Positions 1-9,323 of a stretch of 39,171 nt of DNA are shown piece after piece. The notes under the pieces were generated by a model. That model worked only from the letters and a program-made list of their open reading frames with translations. It was not told the DNA's origin and searched no databases. The stretch's first letter is position 1. The number at the start of each line of letters is the position of its first letter. The translations under genes were made by a program, and so were the position numbers. Location: positions 1 to 39,171 of the forward strand of contig JBFKQC010000034.1 of NCBI GenBank assembly GCA_041627895.1, written 5' to 3'. Origin of the DNA: JBFKQC01 sp041627895 (lineage in GTDB: Bacteria > Pseudomonadota > Alphaproteobacteria > Rhodobacterales > Rhodobacteraceae).

Positions 1-519
1 ATCCGCACCATGACGCTGCCGACGCACGAGACCGTGGTCTCCTCGCTGGGCGGCCAGCCCACGGCGCTGCCCTGGGCCGAGGTCTATACCGCGCTGCAGA
101 CCGGCGTGGCCGATGGCCAGATGAACCCGGTTCCGGTGATCGCGTTCGCCAAGTTCGACGAGGTGCAGAAATACCTGTCGATCACCAACCACGTCATCAC
201 CCCCTACCTCTGGACGATGAACGAAGAATTCTTCGACGGCCTGAGCCCCGAGCATCAGTCGCTGGTTCTCTGGGCGTCCGAAGTGGCCACCGAGGCCGGC
301 CGCGGCATGAGCCGGGTCATCGAGGCCTCTGAAAGCGGGCTGCCGGCGCTGGCCGCGAAGATGGAAGTCAACGTGGTGTCCAGCGAAGAGCAGGCCAAGT
401 TCGCCGAAATGGCGCAGCCGGCCGTGCGCGCGCTGATCGAAAAGCAGTATGGCACCGCCGGCATCGACATGCTGGACGCCCTGCTGGCCGCGATCGAAGA
501 GGAAAAGGCGGCGTTCTGA
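1..519 (+). CDS. TRAP transporter solute-binding protein (DctP family), C-terminal part, cut by window edge
   Basis: The reading frame is open from base 1, so the gene starts outside the window and about 172 C-terminal residues are visible. The DctP-family core is clear: a stretch reading LGGQPTALPWAEVYTALQTG, followed by VADGQMNP. In this family that segment lies in the ligand-binding hinge region. The ATG at base 10 is internal, not a start. The protein would be periplasmic and would deliver a substrate (usually a carboxylate or related anion) to DctQM permeases, which are expected upstream outside the window. It ends 93 bp before dpaL on the same strand, so the likely cargo is something the next three enzymes degrade (inference). 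Confidence 0.88.
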   Translation: MRTMTLPTHETVVSSLGGQPTALPWAEVYTALQTGVADGQMNPVPVIAFAKFDEVQKYLSITNHVITPYLWTMNEEFFDGLSPEHQSLVLWASEVATEAGRGMSRVIEASESGLPALAAKMEVNVVSSEEQAKFAEMAQPAVRALIEKQYGTAGIDMLDALLAAIEEEKAAF

Positions 520-612
520 CGCCTGCACGCTCCGGGCGGACCGCCCGCCCGGAGCCACCGCTGCTTCGCCCGGGTCTCTCCCAGGCACTGATCCCCCTGA
601 CACCGTGCTCTC

Positions 613-1845
613 ATGTCCGCTGCAAACACCGCCCAAACTCTGCCCTTCAGCCTTGTGAAGAATGCCTCTGCCAGCAAATCGGCGCCGTGGAGCAAGTCGC
701 AGGACGCCATTCTCAACGACGCCGCGTTCCGTGCGGCGCGGGACACGATCACCTCGTGGCCGGGCTACGCCGAAACGCCGCTGGTGCCGCTGCCCGGGCT
801 GGCCGCCGAGATCGGGGTCGGGTCCATCCACTTCAAGGACGAGGGCGGGCGCTTTGGTCTGGGCAGCTTCAAGGCGCTGGGCGGTGCCTACGCGGTGGCC
901 CGCCTGCTGCAGCGCCAGCTGGAGGCCAAGCTCGGCCAACCGGTGCCGATGTCAGAGATCACCGACGGCAGCCGCGCCGACCTTGTGAAGGACATCACCG
1001 TCTGCTGCGCCACCGACGGCAACCATGGCCGGTCCGTCGCCTGGGGTGCGCAGACCTTTGGCTGTGCTTGCGTGATCTTCATCCACGCCACCGTCTCCGA
1101 GGGCCGCAAGGCGGCGATCGAGGCCTACGGCGCCGAGGTCCGGCGCTGCGAGGGCAATTACGACGACAGCGTGCGCGAGGCGCAGGCCTGCGCCAGCCGC
1201 GAAGGCTGGTTCGTGGTCTCGGACACGTCCTACGAGGGCTACATGGAGATCCCAAAGGACGTGATGCAGGGCTACGAGCTGATGGGGGCCGAAGCGCTGG
1301 ACGAGATGGGCGAAAAGCCGACCCACATCTTCCTGCAGACCGGCGTCGGCGGCATGGCCGCCGCGGTTGCGGCCCAGGCCAAGCGGCGCTGGGGCGACGC
1401 GCGGCCCACCATCGTGCTGGCCGACCCCGACCGCTCGGCCTGCTGGGTCGACAGCTACCGCGCCGGCGCCCCGACCGTGGTCGAGGGCGATCTGGACACG
1501 CTGATGGCCGGCCTTGCCTGCGGCGAGGTGTCGGCGCTGGCCTGGGAAATCCTGAAGGATCACGGCGACGCGGCCATGGCGCTGAGCGATGACGCGGCCA
1601 TCGCGGCGATGCGCCGGCTGGCCCGCCCGACGGGCGGCGACACGCCAATCGCGGCCGGGGAATCCGCGGTCGCCGGGATCGCCGGCCTGATCGCGGCGAT
1701 GGGCGATGACGAGGCCCGCCGCGCGCTTGGTCTGGACGCGCAATCGCGGGTGCTGGTCTTCGGCACCGAGGGCGACACCGATCCGGACCTGTTCAAGCGC
1801 ATCGTCGGGGCCACCGCACGGGACGTGCGGGAGGGCCGGGCATGA
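613..1845 (+). CDS. dpaL: Diaminopropionate ammonia-lyase
   Basis: This is a PLP-dependent enzyme of fold type II that converts 2,3-diaminopropionate to pyruvate and two ammonia. The 410-residue length is normal for the family. The PLP lysine is K87 in FGLGSFKALGG. The conserved block ATDGNHGRSVAWGA lies at about residues 133-146 and the glycine-rich phosphate loop TGVGGMAAAV near residue 243. The C-terminal motif GTEGDTDP is also typical. The ATG at 613 is chosen because the product has a normal N-terminus. The stop overlaps the next start as ATGA (1842-1845), which indicates translational coupling. In E. coli the homologue YgeX also sits beside an M20-type hydrolase (YgeY) and a hydantoinase-like gene, a parallel to this cluster. 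Confidence 0.93.
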   Translation: MSAANTAQTLPFSLVKNASASKSAPWSKSQDAILNDAAFRAARDTITSWPGYAETPLVPLPGLAAEIGVGSIHFKDEGGRFGLGSFKALGGAYAVARLLQRQLEAKLGQPVPMSEITDGSRADLVKDITVCCATDGNHGRSVAWGAQTFGCACVIFIHATVSEGRKAAIEAYGAEVRRCEGNYDDSVREAQACASREGWFVVSDTSYEGYMEIPKDVMQGYELMGAEALDEMGEKPTHIFLQTGVGGMAAAVAAQAKRRWGDARPTIVLADPDRSACWVDSYRAGAPTVVEGDLDTLMAGLACGEVSALAWEILKDHGDAAMALSDDAAIAAMRRLARPTGGDTPIAAGESAVAGIAGLIAAMGDDEARRALGLDAQSRVLVFGTEGDTDPDLFKRIVGATARDVREGRA

Positions 1846-3080
1846 CCTCGGTCAGCATCAACGCCGCGCGCCTGTCCGGCCGCATCCGGACCATGGGACA
1901 GATCGGCGCCCTGCCGGGCGGCGGGGTCTGCCGCCTGGCGATGACCGACGAGGACAAGGCGGGCCGCGACCAGTTCGTCGCCTGGCTGCGCGAATTGGGG
2001 ATGAGCGTCCATATCGACGTCATCGGCAATATCTGGGGCATCCGCGCGGGCGCCGAGGACGGGCCACCGGTGATGATGGGCTCGCATATCGACTCGGTCG
2101 CGACCGGCGGGCTCTACGACGGCGTCGCCGGGGTGATGGCCGGGCTCGAGGTGGTCGCGGCGCTGAACGACGCGGGCGTCACCACCCGCAAGCCGATCGC
2201 CGTGGCCGCCTTCACCAACGAGGAGGGCGCCCGTTTCGCGCCCGACATGATGGGCTCGGGCGTGCATCAGGGCGCGCTGGATCTCGACGAGATGCTGGCC
2301 ACGATCGCCACCAGCGGCGACGGCGTTCTGGGCGAGGAGTTGCGTCGCATCGGTTATGCCGGCGACATTCCGCCGCGCAGCATGATCCCCGCCGCCTATC
2401 TGGAGCTGCATGTCGAGCAGGGCCCGGTGCTGGAGCACGAGGGCATCCGCATCGGCGCGGTCACGGGCGTGCAGGGCATCAGCTGGACCGAATACACCAT
2501 CGAAGGCCAGTCCAACCACGCCGGCACCACGCCGATGGCGCTGCGCCACGACGCGGGCGTGGTCGCGGCGCGGATCGCCGCCGAGGCGCGCCAGATCGCG
2601 ACCGATTTCGGCCCGCCGCAAGTCGCAACAGTGGGCGTGTTCGAGGTCTCGCCGGGGCTGGTCAACGTGGTGCCGCTGCACGCCCGGCTGACGGTCGATC
2701 TGCGCAACACCTCCGAGGACCGCCTGGTCGAGGCAGAGACCCGGCTGGCGAAATTCGCCGAGGAGGCCGCGCGCAACGAGGGCTGCACCCTCGCCTCACG
2801 CAAGCTGGCGCGTTTCGCGCCGGTCGATTTCGACGAAAGCATCGTGGCGCGGGTCGAGGCCGCCGCCCGCGCCCGGCAGATGAGCGTGCGCCGGATGCCC
2901 TCCGGCGCCGGGCACGACGCGCAGATGTTCGCACCCAACTGCCCCACGGCGATGGTCTTTGTGCCCTCGGCGGGCGGGCTGAGCCACAACATCAACGAGC
3001 ACACCGACGCGGCCGACCTTGCCGCCGGGGCCCAGATTCTTCTGGACGTGGCGCTGGAACTAGCAGGAGTAAGCGAATGA
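1842..3080 (+). CDS. M20-family N-carbamoyl-amino-acid hydrolase / ureidopropionase (Zn-dependent hydrolase)
   Basis: A 412-residue metallohydrolase of the allantoate amidohydrolase, L-carbamoylase and beta-ureidopropionase group. The metal-ligand motifs are in order: GSHIDSVATGG (H82), LYDG (D93), FTNEEGARF (E127/E128), LELHVEQGPVLE (H190) and GLSHNINEHTD (H382). SGAGHDAQMF near residue 358 is also conserved. In this family these residues hold a two-metal centre that cleaves N-carbamoyl groups to the free amine, CO2 and ammonia. The start overlaps the dpaL stop by 4 bp, and the stop overlaps the next start by 4 bp. Subfamily substrate cannot be read from sequence: L-carbamoylase, allantoate hydrolase or ureidopropionase all remain possible, but the neighbours favour a ureido amino acid. 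Confidence 0.88.
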   Translation: MTSVSINAARLSGRIRTMGQIGALPGGGVCRLAMTDEDKAGRDQFVAWLRELGMSVHIDVIGNIWGIRAGAEDGPPVMMGSHIDSVATGGLYDGVAGVMAGLEVVAALNDAGVTTRKPIAVAAFTNEEGARFAPDMMGSGVHQGALDLDEMLATIATSGDGVLGEELRRIGYAGDIPPRSMIPAAYLELHVEQGPVLEHEGIRIGAVTGVQGISWTEYTIEGQSNHAGTTPMALRHDAGVVAARIAAEARQIATDFGPPQVATVGVFEVSPGLVNVVPLHARLTVDLRNTSEDRLVEAETRLAKFAEEAARNEGCTLASRKLARFAPVDFDESIVARVEAAARARQMSVRRMPSGAGHDAQMFAPNCPTAMVFVPSAGGLSHNINEHTDAADLAAGAQILLDVALELAGVSE

Positions 3081-3988
3081 GCCGGAAATTCATCGCAGCG
3101 GGCGCCCAGCTTGGCCCGATCGCGCGCGACGAAAGCCGCGCCTCGGCTGTGGCGCGGATGATCGACCTGATGAAACAGGCCCACGCCCGCGGCGCGCGGC
3201 TGGTGGTGTTCCCCGAATTGGCGCTGACCACGTTCTTTCCGCGCTGGTTCATGGAGGACCCGGCAGAGATCGACGCGTATTTCGAGACCGAGATGCCCTC
3301 GGCCGAAACCCGGCCGCTCTTCGAGAAGGCCGCGGAACTCGGCATCGGCTTTCATCTCGGCTACGCCGAACTGACGCCGGAGGGCCGGCATTTCAACACC
3401 GCGATCCTGGTGGACCAGACCGGCAAGATCGTCGGCAAGTACCGCAAGATCCACCTTCCCGGCCACCGCGAGCACGAGGACTGGCGCCCGTTCCAGCACC
3501 TGGAAAAGCGGTATTTCGAGAAAGGCGACACCGGGTTCCGGGTCTTCGACGCCTTCGATGGCAAGGTGGGCATGTGCATCTGCAACGACCGGCGCTGGCC
3601 GGAAACCTGGCGCGTTCTGGGCCTGAACGCGGCCGAGCTGGTGGTGCTGGGCTACAACACGCCGTTCCACTACCCGCCGGCGCCGTCGCACGACTATCTG
3701 CAGTATTTCCACAACGAGCTATCGGTGCAGGCCGGCTGCTACCAGAACGGGATGTGGGCCGTCTCGGTCGCCAAGGCCGGGCGCGAGGAAGGCTGCGACC
3801 TGATCGGCGGCAGCGTGATCGTGTCGCCGCTGGGCGAGGTCATCGCCAAGACCACGACGGTGGATGACGAACTGATCACCGCGACCGTGGACCTCGACCG
3901 CTGCGCCGAGATCAAGGAGAACATCTTCGCCTTCGCCAAGCACCGCGAACCGGAGGACTACGCCGCCATCACCGCGCCGAAGGCCTGA
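3077..3988 (+). CDS. N-carbamoyl-D-amino-acid hydrolase (carbon-nitrogen hydrolase family)
   Basis: A 303-residue nitrilase-superfamily amidohydrolase. The catalytic triad is visible: E47 in VVFPELALTTFFPRW, K124 in GKYRKIHLPGH and C169 in MCICNDRRWPETWRV. The blocks ETEMP, RPLFEKAAELGIGF and FQHLEKRYFEKGD match the D-carbamoylase branch closely as I know it, so this is not a generic nitrilase. The reaction releases a D-amino acid, CO2 and ammonia from its N-carbamoyl form. The start at 3077 is set by the ATGA overlap with the M20 gene; an in-frame open stretch further upstream is a shadow of that gene. A D-specific and an M20 carbamoylase side by side, with no hydantoinase in view, is unusual. 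Confidence 0.92.
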   Translation: MSRKFIAAGAQLGPIARDESRASAVARMIDLMKQAHARGARLVVFPELALTTFFPRWFMEDPAEIDAYFETEMPSAETRPLFEKAAELGIGFHLGYAELTPEGRHFNTAILVDQTGKIVGKYRKIHLPGHREHEDWRPFQHLEKRYFEKGDTGFRVFDAFDGKVGMCICNDRRWPETWRVLGLNAAELVVLGYNTPFHYPPAPSHDYLQYFHNELSVQAGCYQNGMWAVSVAKAGREEGCDLIGGSVIVSPLGEVIAKTTTVDDELITATVDLDRCAEIKENIFAFAKHREPEDYAAITAPKA

Positions 3989-4035
3989 TCGAGGGACGCG
4001 GCGGACGCGGAAGCGCGCACAGAACCCGGAATGCC

Positions 4036-4139
4036 GAGCCGGCATCGGCTCTTGCACGGCGCCTTGCCGCCGGTCTCAAGGGTGCCAGGCCGATTGCAGG
4101 GGCGGTCTGGGCCAAGCCTGCCGAGTACGGCCGACAGGC
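4036..4139. other. Convergent intergenic region with two small inverted repeats
   Basis: The 231-bp gap between the plus-strand carbamoylase and the minus-strand RND permease holds no convincing gene. It has a perfect stem GAGCCG-GCAT-CGGCTC at 4036-4051 and a weaker one, GCCTG (4116-4120) with CAGGC (4135-4139). Either could act as a terminator for the converging operons, but neither is followed by a T-run, so this is only a suggestion. Confidence 0.25.
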
Positions 4140-4219
4140 CGGGGTTGCTATTGTGCTGATGCCCGCGCTTCACGGTGTCGTACCGGCAACGCCTTGCGCA
4201 CCACTTCAAAGCGAGAGGT

Positions 4220-7200
4220 TCAGGGGCGAAGCGGTTTTCCCGCGGCCTCTGCCCTTCGTTCACGCGCCAGGGCGCTCAGGCCCAGATCATCCAGGATCGC
4301 GTAGATGGCGGGAAGCGCGAACAGCACGATCAGGCTGGCCGCGAGCAGGCCGAACACCAGGCTTGCCACCAGCGGAATCAGGATCTGCGCCTGCAGGCTG
4401 GTTTCCGTCAGGATCGGCAGCAGCCCCGCGGCCGTCGTCGTCGTGGTCAGAAAGATCGCCCGGAACCGGGCACGCGCAGCGCGCGCGGCCGCGATGGCGA
4501 CCGTCGTCGCATCGCCGTGTTCGCGCTTGACGAAATCGACCAGCAGGATCGAGTTGTTGACCACCACCCCGGCCAGGGCGACGAAACCCAGCATGCTCGG
4601 CATCGAGAAATCCAGCCCCATCGCCATGTGGCCGAAGATCGACCCGCTGAGCGACAGCGGAATGACCAGCATCACCACGACCGGCTCGACATAGGACCGG
4701 AACAGGAAGCTGAGCAGCAGGAACACCCCGATCAGTCCGGCCAGAAACCCCTTTAGCATGGATTGCTGCGTCTCCCCGGCCTCGGCATTCTGGCCCTCGA
4801 CATCGAGCGTCACGCCGGGGTAGCGGGCCAGGAGCCCGGGGACGAACCTTGCAAGCGTGTCGCCGACGATCGCGTTGGCATTGGCGGTGCGGGTGTCGAT
4901 GGTGCCCTGAACCGTCACCGTTCGAAACCCGTTTTCACGATTGATGCGGGCGTGGCCCTGCCCGGTCTCGACCTTGGCGACAATGCTCAGCGGCACGGCC
5001 GAGCCATCGGCACGGGTGACGGTGAAATCGTCGAAGGACCGGTACCCGCCCTGATCCTCGGCGGCGAACTGGGCGGTGACTTCCAGAAGGCTGCCGCTGA
5101 CCTGCATTTCGCTGATCGTGGTACCGAAATAGGCGGCCCTCAGCTGGTCGGCGATCATCGCTGCGGTGATCTGCATCGGACCCGCGGCATCGTTCAGGGT
5201 GACGCGCAGTTCCCGCTTGCCCGGGCGCAGGTCGTCCAGCACCGAAGTGACGCCGGCATATTGCCAGATCCAGCCCTGCAGCTCGACCGAAGCCGATTTG
5301 AGTTGCGCAAGGTCATCGCCCCTGAGCCGCAGGTCGATGGCGATGCCCGCCGGACCGATGGTCGATTCCGCATACTTGAGGCTGATGACGTCCGGCACCG
5401 GCCCGACGATATCGCGCCAGAGCGCCATGATCGCGTCGGGGCGGTGGGCACGTTCGGCCGAGGGCAAGAGATCGACGCTGACGGTCGCCACATGGGCGCC
5501 GCTCTCGAACGCGTCGCGGTTCACGCCGTAGAAGACCGTGACGTGCCGGATCAGGTCGGCGCCTCCGGGCTGTTCCGGCGCCAGCCGGGCGTTGACCTCT
5601 GCCAGCCCGTCCTCCAGCCGCGCCACGACCGCTTCGGTGCGTGACAGCGGCGTGCCCTGCGGCAGGAGGACCCGCGCAACGATGGTGTCGCCGTCAAGCT
5701 CGGGGAAAGCCGTGAATTTCAGATAGCCGCCCGCCAGCATGGCCACCGAAACCAGCAGAACCGCGAAACTCAGACCGGCGGTCGCATAGCGCCAGCGAAT
5801 GGTCAGATCGACGAACGGCCCGATCAGCCGCTCGCGCGTCCAGACCAGCGCCGCCTCGACCCGCGCGGTCACGCCGCCGGCCTCTCGCGGCGCTTCGAGA
5901 CTGTGGATCAGGTGGTGCGGCAGGATCAGGAAGGCCTCGACCAGCGAAACCGCCAGCACGAACAGCATCACCACCGGAACCACCCGCAGGACCGCGCCCA
6001 GATCGCCTTGCAGGAATGCAAGCGAGCCGAAGATCAGCGCGGTCGTGCCAAAGGATGCCAGCACGTTGGGGAACACCTGGGTTGCGCCCTCGACCGCCGC
6101 TTCCATCGCGCTTCGACCCCTTTCGCGCAGCCGCGCGATGTTCTCGGCGATGACGATCGCGTCGTCCATCAACAGCCCGATGACGATCAGCAGGCCGAGC
6201 GTCGTCATCAGGTTGAGCGAGTAACCCACCAGCCCCATCAGCGCGACGCCGCCCATGAACGACACCGGCAGGCCCATCGCCACCCAGAACGAAAACCGCA
6301 GACCGAAGAACAGCCACAACACCAGGAAGACCAGGCCCAGCCCCTGCAGGCCGTTGACGACCACCAGGGTCAGGCGGTCGCGCACCACCGAAGCGGCGTC
6401 CGCGGTGATCTCCATCGTCACGCCGGGCGGCGCCTGCTGGCGCTCGGCGGCGAGAAACGCCTGCAGATCGTCGACGATGCGCAGCGAATCCTCGGCCCGG
6501 GTCTTGTTGATGTCGAGGATCGCGGCGGGACGGCCATCAAAGACGATGACGTCATCGTCGAGCGTGAAGCGCTCGGTGATCTCGGCGATGTCGCCCAGCC
6601 GGACCTGCCCGCCGGCGGACGACGAGCGCACCACCAGCGCCGCCAGATCGGCGACCGCGCGGCGCTCTTCGGCGACCCGGATCAGCAGGGTTTCGGTGGT
6701 GGTCTCGATGCTGCCGGCGGGCAGGTCCAGGCTGCCGGACTGTACCAGCCGGGCGATGTCCGGGACCGAGACGCCGAACTGGTGCAGCGCCTCCGGCTTC
6801 AGTCCGATATGAAGCTCGCGCGTCGAAAAACCGCGGATATCGACCTTGGGGATGCCGCCCCAGCGCAGCATCCGGGTACGGATGTCTTCGGCCAGGTCCT
6901 TCAGATCGGGCCGGGCCTCGGGGCCCGTGACCGCGACGGAGGCGACGAAGTCGGTTTGGCCCAGCGGCCGTAGGCTGGCGGCTTCTGCCCGGTCGGGAAA
7001 GTCGGTGATCGCCTCGATTTCGGACGTCACATCGGCCACGAACGCCTGATAGTTCTCGCCCTCGCGCATCCGGACGACGGCGCGGGCCGAGCCCTCGCGC
7101 GCCTCGCAGGTCTGCCGGTCGATGCCGGTCACCGCGTCCAGCGCGTTCTCGACCCGCTCGCAGATCGCGCTTTCGACATCCTCCGCGCGCGCGCCGGGAT

Positions 7201-7345
7201 AGGGGATGGTGATCTCGACCTCGTTCTGCTCTGCCCTCGGAAAGGTCTCTCGCAGCAATGTCGGCGCGACGAAAAGGCCCGCGGTCAGAAACAGGATCAT
7301 CAGCAGGTTGGCGATGGTCGGGTGGCCGGCGAAGTACCTGATCAT
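4220..7345 (-). CDS. RND-family multidrug efflux permease
   Basis: A 1041-residue inner-membrane proton antiporter of the AcrB/HAE1-like group. It has one N-terminal TM helix, a large periplasmic loop (about residues 30-330), a TM cluster, a second large loop and a final TM cluster. The paired aspartates of TM4 are present in GLLMDDAIVIAENI. In TM10 the equivalent of the AcrB lysine 940 is replaced by asparagine (GVVVNNSILLVDF), while the equivalents of AcrB R971 and T978 appear kept. The start at 7345 overlaps the adaptor stop as ATGA and gives the typical N-terminus MIRYFAGHP; a longer frame upstream was rejected. It works with the adaptor upstream and an outer-membrane factor not seen here. 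The substrate cannot be predicted. Confidence 0.92.
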   Translation of the reverse strand: MIRYFAGHPTIANLLMILFLTAGLFVAPTLLRETFPRAEQNEVEITIPYPGARAEDVESAICERVENALDAVTGIDRQTCEAREGSARAVVRMREGENYQAFVADVTSEIEAITDFPDRAEAASLRPLGQTDFVASVAVTGPEARPDLKDLAEDIRTRMLRWGGIPKVDIRGFSTRELHIGLKPEALHQFGVSVPDIARLVQSGSLDLPAGSIETTTETLLIRVAEERRAVADLAALVVRSSSAGGQVRLGDIAEITERFTLDDDVIVFDGRPAAILDINKTRAEDSLRIVDDLQAFLAAERQQAPPGVTMEITADAASVVRDRLTLVVVNGLQGLGLVFLVLWLFFGLRFSFWVAMGLPVSFMGGVALMGLVGYSLNLMTTLGLLIVIGLLMDDAIVIAENIARLRERGRSAMEAAVEGATQVFPNVLASFGTTALIFGSLAFLQGDLGAVLRVVPVVMLFVLAVSLVEAFLILPHHLIHSLEAPREAGGVTARVEAALVWTRERLIGPFVDLTIRWRYATAGLSFAVLLVSVAMLAGGYLKFTAFPELDGDTIVARVLLPQGTPLSRTEAVVARLEDGLAEVNARLAPEQPGGADLIRHVTVFYGVNRDAFESGAHVATVSVDLLPSAERAHRPDAIMALWRDIVGPVPDVISLKYAESTIGPAGIAIDLRLRGDDLAQLKSASVELQGWIWQYAGVTSVLDDLRPGKRELRVTLNDAAGPMQITAAMIADQLRAAYFGTTISEMQVSGSLLEVTAQFAAEDQGGYRSFDDFTVTRADGSAVPLSIVAKVETGQGHARINRENGFRTVTVQGTIDTRTANANAIVGDTLARFVPGLLARYPGVTLDVEGQNAEAGETQQSMLKGFLAGLIGVFLLLSFLFRSYVEPVVVMLVIPLSLSGSIFGHMAMGLDFSMPSMLGFVALAGVVVNNSILLVDFVKREHGDATTVAIAAARAARARFRAIFLTTTTTAAGLLPILTETSLQAQILIPLVASLVFGLLAASLIVLFALPAIYAILDDLGLSALARERRAEAAGKPLRP

Positions 7346-8706
7346 TCGGCTTGCCCCGCGGCAGACAGCCATGCCTGCAGGTCCGCGTCCTCGGTCACTT
7401 CCAGCAACATCCCGCCCATGATCGGGCTTGGGGTGCTGACCACGATGCGGGCACCCGGCTCGACACCCTCGGTGATTACGGCGATCCCGTCCTGCGCCAG
7501 CCGGGACGTCACCGGAACCAGCCGCAGCCGGCTTTGGGCATCCGCCACCAGGATGTGCCCGTCCCGCAGCGCGCTGCGCGGAACGACGACGCCGCTCAGC
7601 GGCTGGCTTCTTAGTGCCACCTCGACGAACATGCCCTTGGTCAGCGGCGGCCGTTCGCCCGGCTCGAAATCGGAATAGGCCGTATCGACCCGAACGATCA
7701 CCCCCAGCGTCCCGGTCTTCACGTCGATCGCATCGCTGATCCGGTCCACGGTGGCACGCCAGACCAGAACGTCATCGCCCACCCGCAGACGCACCTCTGA
7801 CGTCAGGCCCAGGCTATGCAGAATGTCCGTCAGCGCCGAAGGATCGATGGCCATCGTGCCGACATCCGGACGGCTCGACTGCAGAAGCGTTCGCATCGCG
7901 GCGATCGGAACTTGCGCCTCGACCTCGGCGGCGGCGATCCCGTCCAGCACGGCGGCGGTCTGCCCCGAGCGCAGAAACTGCCCGGTTTCGACCGCGACCG
8001 AAGCCACGCGCGCGGTGAACGGCAACGTCAGCTCGGTGCGGGCGAGGTTCAGCTGCGCCGTTTCAAGGTTGGCGCGATAAACGGCGATCTGCTCGGTCTG
8101 CACGGCTCGCTGGGTCGGCAGAAGCGCCAGCGAGCTTTCGACGGACTGGACCTTCTGCCGCTGCGCCAATAGCGCGGCCCGCGCGGCGTCGCGCGTGGTC
8201 TGCGGTATCGTGCCATTCGCGAAAAGCGTTTCGGCGCGTTCGAGATCGGCAGCCTTCAGCGCCAGCGCCTCTGCCTCGATCTCGAGGGCGGACACCAGGT
8301 TTGCCTCGGATACCTCAAGCTCCGCCAGCCGCGCCTCTGCGGCGCGTATGTTGGCCTTGGCCTGCGCGATCGCGAGATTGAAGTCCGCCGGCGCCAGCCG
8401 CACGAGCAACGACCCGGCCGGCAGGATCGCGCCTTTCTGCAGCGCGGGGTGGACATGCTCGACATTGCCGCTGACCTGGGCGATGGCCTCATAGATGCGG
8501 GCCGGGCTGATCAGGCCGAACCCGACGATCCTGGGGGCAACGGCCTGGGTTCTGGCGACGATCACCCGCACCGGCGTCGCCCGCTCGGCCAGCGGCGTGC
8601 GCTCGGGTGGCGGGCTGGTCGCGACCATGTAGGCCAGGATGCCCGCGCCTGCGGCGACGAGCGGCAACGTGACGAGAAAGAGCTTCAGGACGTGTCGCAC
8701 TGGCAT
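7342..8706 (-). CDS. RND efflux periplasmic adaptor (membrane-fusion protein)
   Basis: A 454-residue HlyD/AcrA-type adaptor. An N-terminal membrane anchor (about residues 5-25, KLFLVTLPLVAAGAGILAYM) is followed by a lipoyl-like half, a coiled-coil hairpin rich in Ala, Glu and Leu (about 110-210) and beta-barrel and membrane-proximal domains. The second lipoyl half contains LPFTARVASVAVETGQFLRSG. The ATG at 8706 was chosen over an upstream in-frame ATG at 8841, because the extra residues are Arg/Pro-rich, overlap the tetR gene and lack a domain. The start lies 22 bp inside the end of tetR, so the two genes are probably translationally coupled. It bridges the permease to an outer-membrane channel. 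Confidence 0.9.
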   Translation of the reverse strand: MPVRHVLKLFLVTLPLVAAGAGILAYMVATSPPPERTPLAERATPVRVIVARTQAVAPRIVGFGLISPARIYEAIAQVSGNVEHVHPALQKGAILPAGSLLVRLAPADFNLAIAQAKANIRAAEARLAELEVSEANLVSALEIEAEALALKAADLERAETLFANGTIPQTTRDAARAALLAQRQKVQSVESSLALLPTQRAVQTEQIAVYRANLETAQLNLARTELTLPFTARVASVAVETGQFLRSGQTAAVLDGIAAAEVEAQVPIAAMRTLLQSSRPDVGTMAIDPSALTDILHSLGLTSEVRLRVGDDVLVWRATVDRISDAIDVKTGTLGVIVRVDTAYSDFEPGERPPLTKGMFVEVALRSQPLSGVVVPRSALRDGHILVADAQSRLRLVPVTSRLAQDGIAVITEGVEPGARIVVSTPSPIMGGMLLEVTEDADLQAWLSAAGQAE

Positions 8707-9323
8707 TCCCCTGTTCCGGCAAACAGCAACAGCTGCAGATCCAGCAACCTTTCGCCCTCTTTCAGAAGGTCGCCGGGGTCGCGGAGATGCAGAAGCCTCA
8801 GCACTAGGCTCTGGATGACACCGAATATCAGCGTCGCGCAATCTCCGACGTCAATGTCGGCACGATAGAGGCCGCCCGCGCGCGCCTCGTCTATTGCCCG
8901 GGTAAGGGCCTGTCGAAAACCCGTCATGCTGGCCCGTACACGAGACCGCAATTCGCTCTGGCCCCCGTCCGGGTCGCGCATCACCATGATTTCCGGCAAG
9001 GCCGGGTTGTCATGCAGCAGGTGAAGATGACCCATCACAAGCTTGCGAAGGCGTGCGTCCGGCCGCGGTTCATCTGCCGCACGGGCGACGTTTTCCGCGA
9101 TCGCCGCGCACAGTCCCTCGGTCGCCGCACCCCAGATGTCCGCCTTGCTGGGAAAATGCTTGTAGATCGCAGGTTGCGTCACTCCCAGGCGATCCGCGAT
9201 CAATCCGGTCGTGACGCGATCCGGACCCAGTTCGAAGGCGAGGTTCAGGGCGGCGCGGATGATCTCAGCCCGTCGGTCCACCGCCGGTCTCCGGGTCCTC
9301 AACACGTGCGTGCGTCGCGGCAC
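8685..9323 (-). CDS. TetR/AcrR-family transcriptional regulator
   Basis: A 212-residue protein with an N-terminal TetR helix-turn-helix at about residues 18-65: RRAEIIRAALNLAFELG, then TGLIADRLGVTQPAIYKHFPSKADIW, a textbook TetR recognition helix. The C-terminal part (about 70-205) is the variable ligand-binding and dimer domain. It is the first clear gene of a tetR, adaptor, permease operon, so it most likely represses the pump and itself and releases DNA when a pump substrate binds. A perfect inverted repeat at 9564-9579 is a good candidate for its operator. The ligand is unknown. Confidence 0.9.
   Translation of the reverse strand: MPRRTHVLRTRRPAVDRRAEIIRAALNLAFELGPDRVTTGLIADRLGVTQPAIYKHFPSKADIWGAATEGLCAAIAENVARAADEPRPDARLRKLVMGHLHLLHDNPALPEIMVMRDPDGGQSELRSRVRASMTGFRQALTRAIDEARAGGLYRADIDVGDCATLIFGVIQSLVLRLLHLRDPGDLLKEGERLLDLQLLLFAGTGECQCDTS

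Noticed and set aside
3077..3988. Generic nitrilase or beta-ureidopropionase
   Set aside because: Motifs across the full length fit the D-carbamoylase branch much better.
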